A DNA stretch of 64,000 nt from Thauera sp. K11. GTDB taxonomy: Bacteria; Pseudomonadota; Gammaproteobacteria; Burkholderiales; Rhodocyclaceae. Numbering within the stretch: the stretch's first letter is position 1; every line of letters begins with the position of its first letter. Shown in pieces: positions 1 to 9,616 of this stretch. The stretch covers positions 3,410,001-3,474,000 of the forward strand of contig NZ_CP023439.1 of assembly GCF_002354895.1 (NCBI RefSeq), in the 5' to 3' direction. The translations under genes were made by a program, and so were the position numbers. The notes beneath the pieces are model-generated. The model saw only the letters and a list, made by a program, of their open reading frames with translations. It was not told where the DNA came from and ran no database searches.

Positions 1-1817
1 CCGGTGTCGGCCGAGGTGGTGAGCGCCGCGTAAGCCTGCAGCGCCGCCGACACCGCGCGTTCGCGCCTGGCCGGCCTCCATGCCGCACGGCCCCTGGCTT
101 CCATCGCAGCGCGCCGGCGGGCGAGTTCTTCCTCGCCGACCTCCAGGTGGATGCGGCGGTTGGGGATGTCGATCTCGATCGTGTCGCCATCCTCGACGAG
201 CGCAATGGCGCCGCCGCAGGCCGCCTCGGGCGAGGCGTGGCCGATCGACAGGCCGGACGTGCCGCCGGAGAAGCGGCCGTCGGTGAGCAGCGCGCACTGC
301 GCGCCCAGGCCGCGGCTCTTCAGGTAGGACGTGGGGTAGAGCATCTCCTGCATGCCGGGGCCGCCCTTCGGGCCCTCGTAGCGGATCACCACCACGTCGC
401 CGGCCTGCACCTGCTCGCCCAGGATGCCGTCGACCGCGTCTTCCTGGCTCTCGTACACCCGCGCCTTGCCGGTGAATGTCCAGATCGACTCGTCCACGCC
501 GGCCGTCTTCACGATGCAGCCCTTCTCGGCGATGTTGCCGTACAGCACCGCGAGGCCGCCGTCGGCGGTGAAGGCGTGTTCCCTGGTGCGGATGACGCCC
601 GCCTCGCGGTCGGCGTCGAGTTCCTTCCAGCGCCGGTCCTGGCTGAAGGCGACCTGGGTCGGCACGCCGCCGGGCGCGGCGCGGAAGAAGGTATGCACGG
701 TCTCGTCGGAGGTGCGCTTGATGTCCCACTTCGCCAGCGCCTCGGCCATCGACGCGCTGTGCACCGTCGGCACGTCGGTGTGCAGCAGGCCGGCGCGGTC
801 GAGTTCGCCGAGGATGGACATGATGCCGCCGGCGCGGTGCACGTCCTCGATGTGCACGTCGGGCACCGCCGGCGCCACCTTGCACAGGCAGGGCACGCGG
901 CGGCTGATGCGGTCGATGTCCTTCATCGTGAAATCGACGCCGGCCTCGCGTGCCGCCGCCAGCAGGTGCAGCACGGTGTTGGTCGAGCCGCCCATCGCCA
1001 CGTCCAGGCTCATCGCGTTCTCGAACGCCTCGAAGCTGGCGATGGAGCGCGGCAGCACCGAGGCGTCGTCCCCTTCGTAGCAGCGACGGGCGAGATCGAC
1101 GATGCGGCGGCCGGCTTCGCGGAACAGGCGCTCGCGGTCGGCATGGGTGGCGAGCGTGGTGCCGTTGCCGGGCAGCGACAGGCCGAGCGCCTCGGTCAGG
1201 CAGTTCATCGAGTTGGCGGTGAACATGCCCGAGCACGAGCCGCAGGTCGGACAGGCGGAGCGCTCGATGGCCTCGACCTCCTCGTCGGAGCAGTGCTTGT
1301 CGGCCGCCTTGACCATCGCGTCGACGAGGTCGAGCGAGATCACCTTGGCTTCCCATTTCACCTTGCCAGCCTCCATCGGCCCGCCGGACACGAAGATCGC
1401 CGGGATGTTGAGGCGCAGCGCCGCCATCAGCATGCCCGGGGTGATCTTGTCGCAGTTCGAGATGCACACCAGCGCGTCGGCGGTGTGGGCGTTGCACATG
1501 TATTCGACGCTGTCGGCGATCAGCTCGCGCGAGGGCAGCGAGTACAGCATGCCGCCGTGGCCCATGGCGATGCCGTCGTCGACGGCGATGGTATTGAATT
1601 CCTTGGCCACGCCGCCGGCCGCCTCGATCTCGCGCGCGACGAGCTGGCCGAGGTCCTTCAGGTGCACGTGGCCCGGCACGAACTGGGTGAAACTGTTGGC
1701 GATCGCGATGATCGGCTTTTCGAAGTCGCCGTCCTTCATGCCGGTGGCGCGCCACAGCGCGCGGGCACCCGCCATGTTGCGGCCGGCGGTGGAAGTGCGG
1801 GAACGGTACTGGGGCAT
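1..1817 (-). CDS. ilvD: Dihydroxy-acid dehydratase IlvD (3' end outside window)
   Basis: Converts 2,3-dihydroxy-3-methylbutanoate or -pentanoate to the 2-keto acid in valine, isoleucine and leucine synthesis; a cytoplasmic Fe-S enzyme. Reading leftward from ATG 1817 (GGAG eight bases upstream), 605 codons stay open to the window edge. Family hallmarks are clear: the N-terminal [17 protein letters not shown], the Fe-S cysteine segments [10 protein letters not shown] and [18 protein letters not shown], and the C-terminal [21 protein letters not shown]. The long-form enzyme is about 615-620 residues, so only about a dozen C-terminal residues should be missing. It is divergent from the next gene with a 163-bp gap. 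Confidence 0.97.
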   Translation of the reverse strand, partial: MPQYRSRTSTAGRNMAGARALWRATGMKDGDFEKPIIAIANSFTQFVPGHVHLKDLGQLVAREIEAAGGVAKEFNTIAVDDGIAMGHGGMLYSLPSRELIADSVEYMCNAHTADALVCISNCDKITPGMLMAALRLNIPAIFVSGGPMEAGKVKWEAKVISLDLVDAMVKAADKHCSDEEVEAIERSACPTCGSCSGMFTANSMNCLTEALGLSLPGNGTTLATHADRERLFREAGRRIVDLARRCYEGDDASVLPRSIASFEAFENAMSLDVAMGGSTNTVLHLLAAAREAGVDFTMKDIDRISRRVPCLCKVAPAVPDVHIEDVHRAGGIMSILGELDRAGLLHTDVPTVHSASMAEALAKWDIKRTSDETVHTFFRAAPGGVPTQVAFSQDRRWKELDADREAGVIRTREHAFTADGGLAVLYGNIAEKGCIVKTAGVDESIWTFTGKARVYESQEDAVDGILGEQVQAGDVVVIRYEGPKGGPGMQEMLYPTSYLKSRGLGAQCALLTDGRFSGGTSGLSIGHASPEAACGGAIALVEDGDTIEIDIPNRRIHLEVGEEELARRRAAMEARGRAAWRPARRERAVSAALQAYAALTTSADT

Positions 1818-1980
1818 GGGGGCGCTCCGGGAAATCTGTGCGGAAAGGCTTCGGATTCTAACGCCGGCCGGCCGGCCGGTCACGCCGTCCGCGCCTGCCC
1901 CGGCCGCGCCGCGAGGTGGCCGGGACCGCCACACCCTGCGTATCATCCCTCCCCTGCCAGCCATCCCGTCCGGAGCCATC

Positions 1981-2685
1981 ATGGAAGCCCGCAATCCGCT
2001 GCCCGCGCCGACATCGGAAGCCGCCGCCCCGAACGAGGGTTTCGACCTCGATCCGGTAGAGATCCGCGCGCTCGGCGTACTGGTCGAAAAAGCCTTCGTC
2101 ACGCCCGACGCCTATCCGCTGTCGATCAACGCCATCGTCGCCGGCTGCAACCAGCTCACCGCGCGCGAACCGGTGATGTCGGTCGCGGAAGCCGAGGCCC
2201 AGGCCGCGATCGACAGCCTGATGGCGCGCAAGCTGGTGTCGCGGCGCGACCAGGCCGGCGCCCGGGTGGCCAAGTACGAGCATCTGGTGCGGGTGCGCCA
2301 TTCGCTGCCGCCCGCCGAGCAGGCGGTGCTGGCGACGCTGATGCTGCGCGGCGCCCAGACTGCGGGCGAGATCCGCCAGCGCTGCGAGCGGCTGCACCGT
2401 TTCGACGACATCGCGGCGGTCGAGGCGGTGCTCGAACACCTCGCCGAGAAGTTCCCGCCCATGGTCGCGACCCTGCCGCGCGCCCCGGGCACCAAGGAGG
2501 TGCGCCATGCGCATCTGCTCGGCGGCACTGCGCTGCTCGAGGAGATGGCGGAGGCGCAGTCCGTCGGTGGCGGCGCGGCCGGGCGCAGCCGCATCGCCGA
2601 GCTGGAAGACGAGGTCGCGCGCCTGCGCAGCGAAATCGAGGCGCTGCGCCGCGACTTCGACACCTTCCGCCAGCAGTTCGACTGA
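1981..2685 (+). CDS. YceH/DUF480 family protein
   Basis: A 234-residue cytoplasmic protein of the UPF0502 (YceH, DUF480) family, built from two winged-helix-like halves; its function is not established. The family signature is seen in [20 protein letters not shown] followed by [14 protein letters not shown], and again in the second half ([14 protein letters not shown]). The last 35 residues form a predicted coiled coil ([19 protein letters not shown]). The start ATG has GGAG about six bases upstream. It lies 15 bp before lgt and is probably co-transcribed with it. Confidence 0.9.
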   Translation: MEARNPLPAPTSEAAAPNEGFDLDPVEIRALGVLVEKAFVTPDAYPLSINAIVAGCNQLTAREPVMSVAEAEAQAAIDSLMARKLVSRRDQAGARVAKYEHLVRVRHSLPPAEQAVLATLMLRGAQTAGEIRQRCERLHRFDDIAAVEAVLEHLAEKFPPMVATLPRAPGTKEVRHAHLLGGTALLEEMAEAQSVGGGAAGRSRIAELEDEVARLRSEIEALRRDFDTFRQQFD

Positions 2686-2700
2686 TCCGCCGCCACGCCC

Positions 2701-3498
2701 ATGCTGATCCATCCGCAGTTCGACCCCGTCGCCTTTGCCATCGGCCCCGTCTCGGTACGCTGGTACGGGCTGATGTACCTCGTCGCCTTCGTGCTCTTCA
2801 TCGTGCTCGGCCGCCTGCATGCCCGGCGCCGTCCCGAACTCGGCTGGAACGCCGCGATGATCGACGACCTGCTGTTCTACGGCGTGATCGGCGTGATCGT
2901 GGGCGGCCGGCTCGGCGAAGTGCTCTTCTTCCAGCCGGGCTACTACCTGAGCCACCCGGCCGAGATCCTCGCCGTCTGGAAGGGCGGCATGAGCTTTCAC
3001 GGCGGCTTTCTCGGCGTGCTGGCGGCGGTGTGGCTGTATGGGCGCAGCCATGGCAAGGGTTTCTGGGAAATCACCGACTTCATCGCGCCGCTGGTGCCCA
3101 CCGGCCTGGCCGCCGGCCGCATCGGCAATTTCATCAACGGCGAGCTGTGGGGCCGGCCGGCACCGGGCGATCTGCCATGGGCGATGATCTTCCCGTGGGT
3201 GGACCAGGTGCCGCGCCACCCTTCGCAGCTCTACCAGGCGGCCGGCGAAGGCATGCTGCTGTTCGTGATCCTGTGGCTCTACGCCGCCCGCCCGCGGCCG
3301 CTGCGCGCGGTGTCGGCGGTGTTCCTCGTCGGCTACGGCAGCCTGCGTTTCGCCGCGGAGTTCTTCCGCACGCCCGATGCGGGCATCTTCGGTACGCTGT
3401 CGCTGGGGCTGTCCACGGCGCAGTGGCTTTGCGTACCCATGGTGATCGTCGGCATCTTCCTGCTGATCCCGGCCGTCCGTCGCCCGCCGGTCGCCTGA
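2701..3498 (+). CDS. lgt: Prolipoprotein diacylglyceryl transferase Lgt
   Basis: Transfers diacylglycerol from phosphatidylglycerol to the lipobox cysteine of prolipoproteins at the inner membrane, the first step of lipoprotein maturation. The 265 residues match the usual length. The Lgt signature [15 protein letters not shown] lies around residue 140, with the conserved SFHGGFLGV segment near residue 100 and about seven hydrophobic helices. The start is ATG 2701, 15 bp after the YceH-type gene, with no strong ribosome site. It is a housekeeping gene with no sign of transfer. Confidence 0.97.
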   Translation: MLIHPQFDPVAFAIGPVSVRWYGLMYLVAFVLFIVLGRLHARRRPELGWNAAMIDDLLFYGVIGVIVGGRLGEVLFFQPGYYLSHPAEILAVWKGGMSFHGGFLGVLAAVWLYGRSHGKGFWEITDFIAPLVPTGLAAGRIGNFINGELWGRPAPGDLPWAMIFPWVDQVPRHPSQLYQAAGEGMLLFVILWLYAARPRPLRAVSAVFLVGYGSLRFAAEFFRTPDAGIFGTLSLGLSTAQWLCVPMVIVGIFLLIPAVRRPPVA

Positions 3499-3520
3499 CC
3501 GACCCCTCGCCGCAGCGCGC

Positions 3521-3541
3521 TGGCCCGCCCACGGCGGGCCA
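3521..3541 (+). terminator. GC-rich hairpin after lgt, possible terminator
   Basis: A perfect 9-bp inverted repeat with a 3-base loop lies 23 bp beyond the lgt stop (TGGCCCGCC, loop, GGCGGGCCA). There is no T run after it, so it may act as a processing or pausing hairpin rather than a classical intrinsic terminator. Confidence 0.4.
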
Positions 3542-3646
3542 GGATGCAGGTCGAGCGGGCATTATGCACGGTAGCGAGTCCCCCGTTGCGGCTAACATGG
3601 CTCCCAAAAGGACACCAACGCACACCGCAGGGAAAAAAGAGACGAC

Positions 3647-5029
3647 ATGTCAGCAGGGGATCTGTTCTCGCGCAGCCTCTCGAAGATGCGGGCCCTCATG
3701 TCGGCCCCGCCGGCGCGCACGCGCGCGCCCTCCGAGCGCGACATCGAGCGCATCCGCCAGCAACTGCAGGAATGCGCCGAGGGCCGGGGCGGAGAAGTCT
3801 CCACCCGGCAGCGGGCCGCCCGCCTGGCCGAAACCTACCTGCGGCTGAACGACGAGGGCCGGCAGGCATTCCTGCGCATGATCGCCCTCGAATTCGGCCC
3901 CGAACCGGCCCGCGTGGCCCAGGCCCACCGCGCCTACCAGGCGGCGGTGGGCAGCGACCGGCAGTGGGATGCAGAAGCCGATCTGCGCGCCGCGATGCGA
4001 TCCCGGCGCCTGCGCATCCTGACGCAGTTCAATGCCATCCCGCAGGGTGTCAAGTTCCTGGTGGACCTGCGTGCGGACCTGCTGCGCTACCTCGCCGGCG
4101 ACCCGCTGCTCAAGCCGCTGGACCGCGAACTGGAAGGGCGGCTCTCCGCCTGGTTCGACGTGGGCTTCCTCGAACTGCAGCGCATCACCTGGCAGTCGCC
4201 CGCCGCCCTGCTGGAAAAGCTCGTCGAGTACGAGGCGGTGCACGAGATCCGCTCGTGGGAGGACCTCAAGAACCGCCTCGACTCCGACCGCCGCTGCTAC
4301 GCCTTCTTCCATCCGCGCATGCCGCTCGAGCCGCTGATCTTCGTGCAGGTCGCGCTGGTGGACGAGCTTGCGGACGACGTGCAGAAGCTGCTCGACATCG
4401 AGGCCCCGCTGGCCGACGCCAGCCGGGCCAACACCGCGATCTTCTATTCGATCACGTCCACGCAGGCGGGCCTGCGCGGCGTCTCGTTCGGCAACTTCCT
4501 GCTCAAGCGGGTGGTGGACGACCTGCAGCGCGACTTCCCGCGCCTGAAGACCTTCTCCACCCTGTCGCCGATCCCCGGGCTGGCGCGCTGGGCGGCGCGC
4601 AATCCGGCCGAATGCGCGCAGATCCTCGCCGGCGCCGACTGGAACAAGCTCGCCGCCGCGGGCCTGGAAGGGCCTGAATCGCCGCGCATGCGCGCGCTGC
4701 TCGGCGGCGCGGGCGACTGGGTGGAGGACAAGGCGCTCGCACGCGCCCTGCGCGAACCGCTGATGCGCCTTGCCGCCCATTACCTGCTCGATGCCAAGCG
4801 GGACGACGAGCCGGCCGACCCGGTGGCGCGCTTCCATCTCGGCAACGGCGCGCGCGTCGAGCGCCTGAACTGGCTCGCGGACACCTCCGCGAAGGGGCTG
4901 GCGCAATCCTGGGGCATGATGGTCAATTATCTGTACGACCCGGACCGCATCGAGTCCAACCTCGAGGCTTTCGCCGCGGACGGCCGTATCGACGCCTCTG
5001 CGGCAGTGCGAAGGCAGGCCCGGCGGTGA
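3647..5029 (+). CDS. Malonyl-CoA decarboxylase
   Basis: Decarboxylates malonyl-CoA to acetyl-CoA, used for malonate breakdown or malonyl-CoA control. The 460 residues contain a helical N-terminal half and the GNAT-like catalytic domain. Recognised motifs are FFHPRMPLEPLIFVQVAL, FYSITSTQAGLRGVSFGN, FSTLSPIPGL (residues about 302-311, with the catalytic Ser region) and FHLGNGARVERLNW (His about 397), as in the human and rhizobial enzymes. There is no malonate transporter or ligase beside it, so its metabolic partner is not shown by the context. The stop overlaps an upstream open frame of the next gene, but the better start of that gene is 117 bp downstream. Confidence 0.95.
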   Translation: MSAGDLFSRSLSKMRALMSAPPARTRAPSERDIERIRQQLQECAEGRGGEVSTRQRAARLAETYLRLNDEGRQAFLRMIALEFGPEPARVAQAHRAYQAAVGSDRQWDAEADLRAAMRSRRLRILTQFNAIPQGVKFLVDLRADLLRYLAGDPLLKPLDRELEGRLSAWFDVGFLELQRITWQSPAALLEKLVEYEAVHEIRSWEDLKNRLDSDRRCYAFFHPRMPLEPLIFVQVALVDELADDVQKLLDIEAPLADASRANTAIFYSITSTQAGLRGVSFGNFLLKRVVDDLQRDFPRLKTFSTLSPIPGLARWAARNPAECAQILAGADWNKLAAAGLEGPESPRMRALLGGAGDWVEDKALARALREPLMRLAAHYLLDAKRDDEPADPVARFHLGNGARVERLNWLADTSAKGLAQSWGMMVNYLYDPDRIESNLEAFAADGRIDASAAVRRQARR

Positions 5030-5145
5030 CGTTCCGGCACGACGCCCCGAACGGCGGACATTCCGGCACATACGCGAGCGGGATAGGCTATTCTGCAAGC
5101 GCGTGGCGGGATGCGCCCGCTTCGACGGCCCCCGGAGACAAGCGC

Positions 5146-7590
5146 GTGCGCCTGCCTTTCAGGCATTCATCCATCCGCTTCCGGCTACTGCTCGCCAGTA
5201 CCGCAGTGCAGATCGTGCTGTTGACGCTGCTGCTCGCCAACAGCGTGCGGCTGATGAACAATGCCGCGTCGGCGAGCCTGGATACGCTCGTCAACCAGAA
5301 CGCCAGCATGCTGCATGCAATGTCCGTGTCCTATGGCGACCAGCAGCGCTACGGCGAACTCGAGGACATCCTCGGCGAACTGCTGAACGATTCGACCGAA
5401 GGTCTGGTTTATGTGCGGATCGTCTCCCCCGGCGGACGGCTGGTGCTGAGCGCCGGCAGGCCCGACATGAGGAGCCTGCCGCCGCCGTCCTTCGCGGAAG
5501 AGGGGGCGCTCGAAGGCATCTTCGAAACCAAGGTGGTCCATGTACGCCGCCCGCTGCTGCTGCCGCGCAACGAGATCGGCTTCCTGCAGTTCGGCGTCTC
5601 GGTATCGGTGCTGGCCGCCGCCCGCAAGGCGATCATCGAACAGGGCGCGATCATCTCGCTGGTGGAGATCGCACTGACCTTCGTGCTGCTGTCGGGCATC
5701 GGCTACCTGCTGACGCACAATCTCGGACGCCTGCTCGCGGGCAGCAAGGCCATCGCCGACGGCCACTTCAACCACCGCCTGCCGGCCACCGGCAACGACG
5801 AACTCGCCGTGCTCGCCCGCCACTTCAACATCATGGCGGCGACGCTGCAGCAGCGCATCGGCGAACTCGAGGACACGGCCAGCCGGCTCAAGGCGAGCGA
5901 GGAGCGCTACGCACTGGCGATGCGCGGCGCCAACGACGGCCTGTGGGACTGGGACATCCCGGGCCGCACGATCTACTTCTCGGACCGCTCGTGCGAGCTT
6001 CTCGGCCTGCCGCCCGCCTCCCTGCCCTCCAATCCTGAAGGCATCCTCCCGTACCTGCATCCGGACGAGGTCGAGATCTACAAGGAAAGAGTCCTCGCCC
6101 ACCTGCGGGGACTCACCTCGCAGTTCATGCTGGAGCACCGCGTGCGGCAACCCGACGGCAGCTACCGCTGGGTGCTCACGCGCGGCGTCGCCCGCCGCAC
6201 CGGGAGCGGCCGCGCGGTGCGCATGGCGGGCTCGATCGGCGACATCCACCTGCGCAAGCGCGCCGAGCAGAGGCTGATCCACGACGCGCTGCACGACGGC
6301 CTCACCGGCCTGCCGAACCGGGCCCTGTTCATCGAGCACGTGACGCGGGCGATCGGCCAGCAGCGGCGCGACGAGCGCTACCAGTTCGCCGTGCTGGCGA
6401 TCAACATCGAGCGCTTCAGCCTCGTGAACGACAGCTACGGCCACGCGGTGGGCGATGAACTGCTGCGCCGCGCCAGCGGCCACATCTCCGCGCGGATACG
6501 CGAAGGCGACGTCGCCGCGCGCGTCGGCGGCGACCAGTTCGCCGTGCTGTTGAACGGCGTGTCGGATTCGACCGAAGCGCTTCGCATCGCCGAGGCCCTG
6601 GTCGAACTGCCCGGCTTCGCCACGCCCTCGGGCGAAGGCGAGCTGCACCCCCGCTGCCGCATCGGCATCGCCCTCAGCGACGACGAACGCGACGATGCCG
6701 AGGCCCTGCTGCGCGACGCCGACAATGCGCTGCACAAGGCCCGGCGCAGCGACGGTTCGCCGGTCGAGTTCTTCCACACCTCGATGCACACCCAGGCGAT
6801 CCGCTCGCTGCGGCTCGAGGTCGACCTGCGCGCCGCCCTGCGCGACGGCGGACTGACCGTCCATTACCAGCCCATCGTGTCGCTCGCCGACCGCCGCATC
6901 ACGAGCTTCGAGGCCCTGGTGCGCTGGCCGCATCCCACCCAGGGCCTGCTGCCCCCCTTCGAGTTCATCTCGCTCGCCGAGACGCTGGATCTCATCCACG
7001 ATCTCGGCATGCAGGTCCTGGCCATGGCCTGCCGCGACATCCGCGCATGGCAGCAGCGCGACCCGCTCGCCCCGCCGGCGCGCGTCGCAGTCAATCTGTC
7101 CGCGCGCCAGTTGTCGCGCCCGCAACTGGCGGACGAACTGCTGGCGGTCATCGATGCGCACGGACTGCCGCGCGCCTCGGTGCGCTTCGAGATCACGGAG
7201 AGCGTGCTCGCCCACCCCGGCGGCCCGGCCTCGCGCACCCTGCACCGGCTGCGCGAGGCGGGCGTCCACATCCTGATCGACGACTTCGGCACCGGCTACT
7301 CCACGCTGAGCTACCTGCACACGATCCCCTGCGACCAGGTCAAGCTCGACGGCTCCTTCGTGCGTTCGATCACCGTCGACGAACGCCTGCGCGCCATCGT
7401 CGCACGCAGCATCGAGCTGGCCCACGACTTGGGCATGACCGTGGTCGCCGAGTGCATCGAGACCGAAGACCAGGCGCTCATCCTTCGCGACATGGGCTGC
7501 AACTACGGGCAGGGCTACCTGTTCGCGCGACCGACGGACGCGCAGAGTGCCCAGAACCTGCTGCACAAGAAGATGCCACTGGGGGCATGA
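5146..7590 (+). CDS. Membrane PAS-GGDEF-EAL protein, probable c-di-GMP phosphodiesterase
   Basis: An 814-residue sensor of the cyclic-di-GMP pathway. Order: TM1 (about residues 12-33), a periplasmic domain of about 130 residues, TM2 (about 166-190), HAMP, PAS (about 250-375), GGDEF (about 385-540), EAL (about 555-800). The GGDEF signature is GGDQF (461-465), so cyclase activity is doubtful, although an RxxD inhibitory-site motif (REGD) is kept five residues upstream. The EAL domain keeps EALVRW (589), EITES, DDFGTGYS (712) and AECIET, so it should hydrolyse c-di-GMP. I chose GTG 5146 because GGAGAC precedes it; the frame is open further upstream to 5026. The next two genes follow at 4 bp and with an overlap, suggesting one signalling unit. 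Confidence 0.9.
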   Translation: MRLPFRHSSIRFRLLLASTAVQIVLLTLLLANSVRLMNNAASASLDTLVNQNASMLHAMSVSYGDQQRYGELEDILGELLNDSTEGLVYVRIVSPGGRLVLSAGRPDMRSLPPPSFAEEGALEGIFETKVVHVRRPLLLPRNEIGFLQFGVSVSVLAAARKAIIEQGAIISLVEIALTFVLLSGIGYLLTHNLGRLLAGSKAIADGHFNHRLPATGNDELAVLARHFNIMAATLQQRIGELEDTASRLKASEERYALAMRGANDGLWDWDIPGRTIYFSDRSCELLGLPPASLPSNPEGILPYLHPDEVEIYKERVLAHLRGLTSQFMLEHRVRQPDGSYRWVLTRGVARRTGSGRAVRMAGSIGDIHLRKRAEQRLIHDALHDGLTGLPNRALFIEHVTRAIGQQRRDERYQFAVLAINIERFSLVNDSYGHAVGDELLRRASGHISARIREGDVAARVGGDQFAVLLNGVSDSTEALRIAEALVELPGFATPSGEGELHPRCRIGIALSDDERDDAEALLRDADNALHKARRSDGSPVEFFHTSMHTQAIRSLRLEVDLRAALRDGGLTVHYQPIVSLADRRITSFEALVRWPHPTQGLLPPFEFISLAETLDLIHDLGMQVLAMACRDIRAWQQRDPLAPPARVAVNLSARQLSRPQLADELLAVIDAHGLPRASVRFEITESVLAHPGGPASRTLHRLREAGVHILIDDFGTGYSTLSYLHTIPCDQVKLDGSFVRSITVDERLRAIVARSIELAHDLGMTVVAECIETEDQALILRDMGCNYGQGYLFARPTDAQSAQNLLHKKMPLGA

Positions 7591-7594
7591 ACGA

Positions 7595-8809
7595 ATGAAA
7601 TGGGCAATCATCCCGGCGCTCACGCTGTGGGCGCTGGCGGCATCCGCGGGCGACGACAGGCAGATGCTGAGCCTCTCCGGCTTCGCCACCCTCGGCTTCG
7701 TCGCCACCGACGAAGCCGACATGCGTTTCACCCGCGTCGGCGTGGACCGGCCGGGCAGCGAAAGACCGGACACCGGCCCCGATTCGGTGATCGGCGTGCA
7801 GGGCAATCTGCGCCTGGGGGAGTCGAGCGCCGCCGTGCTGCAGTTCGTCAGCCGCGAGAACACCGATGGCAGCTACCAGCCGCGGCCCACGCTGGCCTTC
7901 CTGAGCCACCAGTTCACCCCGGCGCTCGCGGCGCGCGTCGGCAGGCTGCGCATCCCCTTCTTCATGCAGTCCGACTCGATCAACATCAACTACGCGCATC
8001 CCTGGGTGCGTCCGCCCGAAGAAGTGTACGGCCTGAGCCCGTTTGCCGATCTCGACGGACTCGACCTGCTCTACCGCGTGCGCACCGGCAACACCGACAT
8101 CGAGCTGCACCCCTTCCTCGGCACCAGCCGGATTTCGCTCTACCCGGACACCAAGGCCCGTCTCAGGCGGGTCGCGGGCGTCAACCTGACCATGACGCGC
8201 GGGGACCTCTCGGTGCACGTCGGCCACGCCGAGGCCGAACTCGAGATCAACTGGCACGACCCGTTCTACACCGGGCTGTCGCCGATACTGCGCGCGCTGG
8301 GCCGCAACGACATCGTGTCACGCATGTCGGGCGACGACGGCGTCGTCCGCTTCAGTTCCGCCGGCTTCCAGTGGGACGACGGGCAGTGGCTGCTGATCGG
8401 CGAATACGCCCGCAGGCGCGCCCAGCGCTATGCCAACAGCGCGCACGCCTGGCAGTTCACCGTCGGCCACCGTTTCGGCGCCGTGACCCCCTACGCGGTC
8501 GTCGCACGCCACTCGCAGGACGAGGCGGTGATCGGCGCGGAGCAGTTGAACAGCCTGCCGCCCGGCTTCGACGAACTGCGCGCCGGCCTCGCCGGCTTCA
8601 ACGCCTCGCGCAATCTTGCCCAGCGCAGCATCACCGCGGGCGTGCGCTGGGACGTCCGCGACAACACCGCGGTAAAGGCGGAATTCACCCGCGCCCGCAC
8701 CGATACGAACGCCTGGGGCACCTTCGATCCGGCCGGCGACGCAGCGGCCGGCCGCATGGGGGGGCGCTCGATCAACATGCTGAGCCTGTCCGTCGATGTC
8801 ACATTCTAG
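7595..8809 (+). CDS. Outer-membrane beta-barrel (porin-like) protein
   Basis: A 404-residue secreted protein with a signal peptide (MKWAIIPALTLWALAASA) and alternating amphipathic strands ending in VDVTF, the terminal Phe typical of Bam substrates. It is probably a porin or phosphate-selective-like barrel; the exact family is not recognised. ATG 7595 is four bases after the stop of the EAL gene, and its 3' end overlaps the next gene by 14 bp, so the three genes are very likely co-translated. It may feed a ligand to the periplasmic domain of the neighbour or to the PstS-like protein; this is inference. Confidence 0.75.
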   Translation: MKWAIIPALTLWALAASAGDDRQMLSLSGFATLGFVATDEADMRFTRVGVDRPGSERPDTGPDSVIGVQGNLRLGESSAAVLQFVSRENTDGSYQPRPTLAFLSHQFTPALAARVGRLRIPFFMQSDSININYAHPWVRPPEEVYGLSPFADLDGLDLLYRVRTGNTDIELHPFLGTSRISLYPDTKARLRRVAGVNLTMTRGDLSVHVGHAEAELEINWHDPFYTGLSPILRALGRNDIVSRMSGDDGVVRFSSAGFQWDDGQWLLIGEYARRRAQRYANSAHAWQFTVGHRFGAVTPYAVVARHSQDEAVIGAEQLNSLPPGFDELRAGLAGFNASRNLAQRSITAGVRWDVRDNTAVKAEFTRARTDTNAWGTFDPAGDAAAGRMGGRSINMLSLSVDVTF

Positions 8810-9242
8810 GATCCGCCATCGCCTTCGACGGGCCATGCTGCTGCTCACCGGTGCCATCGTTCTCGCAACCACGGCCCAGGCGGCCGAGGTCGTGCTCGTC
8901 ACGTCGGCCACCGGAAACATCGCCGCCCTGACGGCCGAGGAAGCGAGCCAGCTCTACCTGGGGCGGCGCACGATGCTGAACGACGGCACGCCGGTCGCGC
9001 TGTTCGACCTGCCCAACGGCCTCACGCGCAACCGCTTCTACGAACTGCTGACGGGCAAGAACCCCAACCAGATCCGCGCCTACTGGTCGCGCCAGGTGTT
9101 CACCGGCCGCGCCCTGCCGCCGCGCGAAGCCGGAAGCGCCACCGACCTTCCCGCGCTGCTGTCCGGCGACTCAGCCGCGATCGGCTACCTGCCCGACGGC
9201 CCGATCGATCCCAGGTTGCGCGTGCTGCTGAAGCTGCCCTGA
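8796..9242 (+). CDS. PstS-like periplasmic protein
   Basis: A 148-residue exported protein (signal peptide ending ATTAQAAEV) similar to the short phosphate-ABC substrate-binding-like proteins. Family-like segments are LYLGRRTMLNDGTPVALFDL and RAYWSRQVFTGRALPP, ending with a predicted strand. It is too short to be a full PstS and no permease or ATPase lies nearby, so a sensory or adaptor role for the EAL protein upstream is more likely than transport. The start ATG 8796 lies inside the end of the barrel gene; an alternative start is ATG 8835, just before the hydrophobic core. Confidence 0.75.
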   Translation: MSHSRIRHRLRRAMLLLTGAIVLATTAQAAEVVLVTSATGNIAALTAEEASQLYLGRRTMLNDGTPVALFDLPNGLTRNRFYELLTGKNPNQIRAYWSRQVFTGRALPPREAGSATDLPALLSGDSAAIGYLPDGPIDPRLRVLLKLP

Positions 9243-9248
9243 ATCCGG

Positions 9249-9287
9249 GCGGCATACCGGGCTGCGCGAAATCCCCGGCATCGCCGC
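9249..9287 (+). terminator. Imperfect hairpin after the c-di-GMP unit
   Basis: An imperfect GC-rich inverted repeat of about 13 bp per arm lies 7 bp after the PstS-like gene. There is no T tract, so termination here is only a suggestion. Confidence 0.3.
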
Positions 9288-9318
9288 CGCACGTCGAGGC
9301 ATCCATTGCAATTCCCGT

Positions 9319-9363
9319 TTGACGGCCGGGCGCGCAACTGGTTAAATGCGAATCATTGTTGTT
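9319..9363 (+). promoter_or_regulatory. hemP promoter with overlapping Fur box
   Basis: TTGACG (9319-9324) and TTAAAT (9342-9347) are separated by exactly 17 bp, a good sigma-70 promoter. A Fur-like element, AATGCGAATCATTG, begins at 9345 and covers the -10 and start region to about 9363. The 13-mer AATGCGAATCATT recurs with one change in front of the siderophore receptor at 17604. Iron repression of hemP, and probably of bfd and bfr behind it, is inferred. Confidence 0.7.
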
Positions 9364-9377
9364 TGCAAGAACACGTC

Positions 9378-9575
9378 GTGAATCAGACAACTTGTTCCGC
9401 ACCGCGCACACCCGTCCCCGAATCGCCCGCCGCGCCCGGCACCACCCCCGAGGCGGCGCGGACGCTGTCGAGCGCCGAACTGCTCGGTGGCCGGCAGGCG
9501 GTGGAAATCGAGCATCAGGGTACGCGCTATGTGCTGCGCGCGACGCGCAGCGGCAAGCTGATTCTGACCAAGTAA
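9378..9575 (+). CDS. hemP: Hemin uptake protein HemP
   Basis: A 65-residue protein with the HemP signature in its second half (SSAELLGGRQAVEIEHQGT, YVLRATRSGKLILTK). HemP proteins are short, Fur-controlled and found with heme or siderophore uptake genes; they have been linked to regulation of heme import. GTG 9378 is chosen because it follows the promoter with a short leader; an upstream in-frame ATG at 9306 would precede the promoter. The bfd gene follows after 41 bp. Confidence 0.88.
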   Translation: MNQTTCSAPRTPVPESPAAPGTTPEAARTLSSAELLGGRQAVEIEHQGTRYVLRATRSGKLILTK

Positions 9576-9616
9576 AACTTTCGAGCTTAGGCAAGGCCCT
9601 CCAGCGAGGCTAGACT

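Noticed and set aside
3521..3541. Full rho-independent terminator after lgt
   Set aside because: The stem is perfect but no T run follows, so it is listed only as a possible hairpin.
147..3848. Very long plus-strand frame antisense to ilvD and crossing three genes
   Set aside because: The minus-strand ilvD and plus-strand DUF480 and lgt proteins are clearly recognisable; the long frame is a GC artefact.
5026..5145. Longer N-terminus of the PAS-GGDEF-EAL protein
   Set aside because: The extra 40 residues overlap the malonyl-CoA decarboxylase stop, look non-coding, and the GTG at 5146 has a proper ribosome site just before the first membrane helix.
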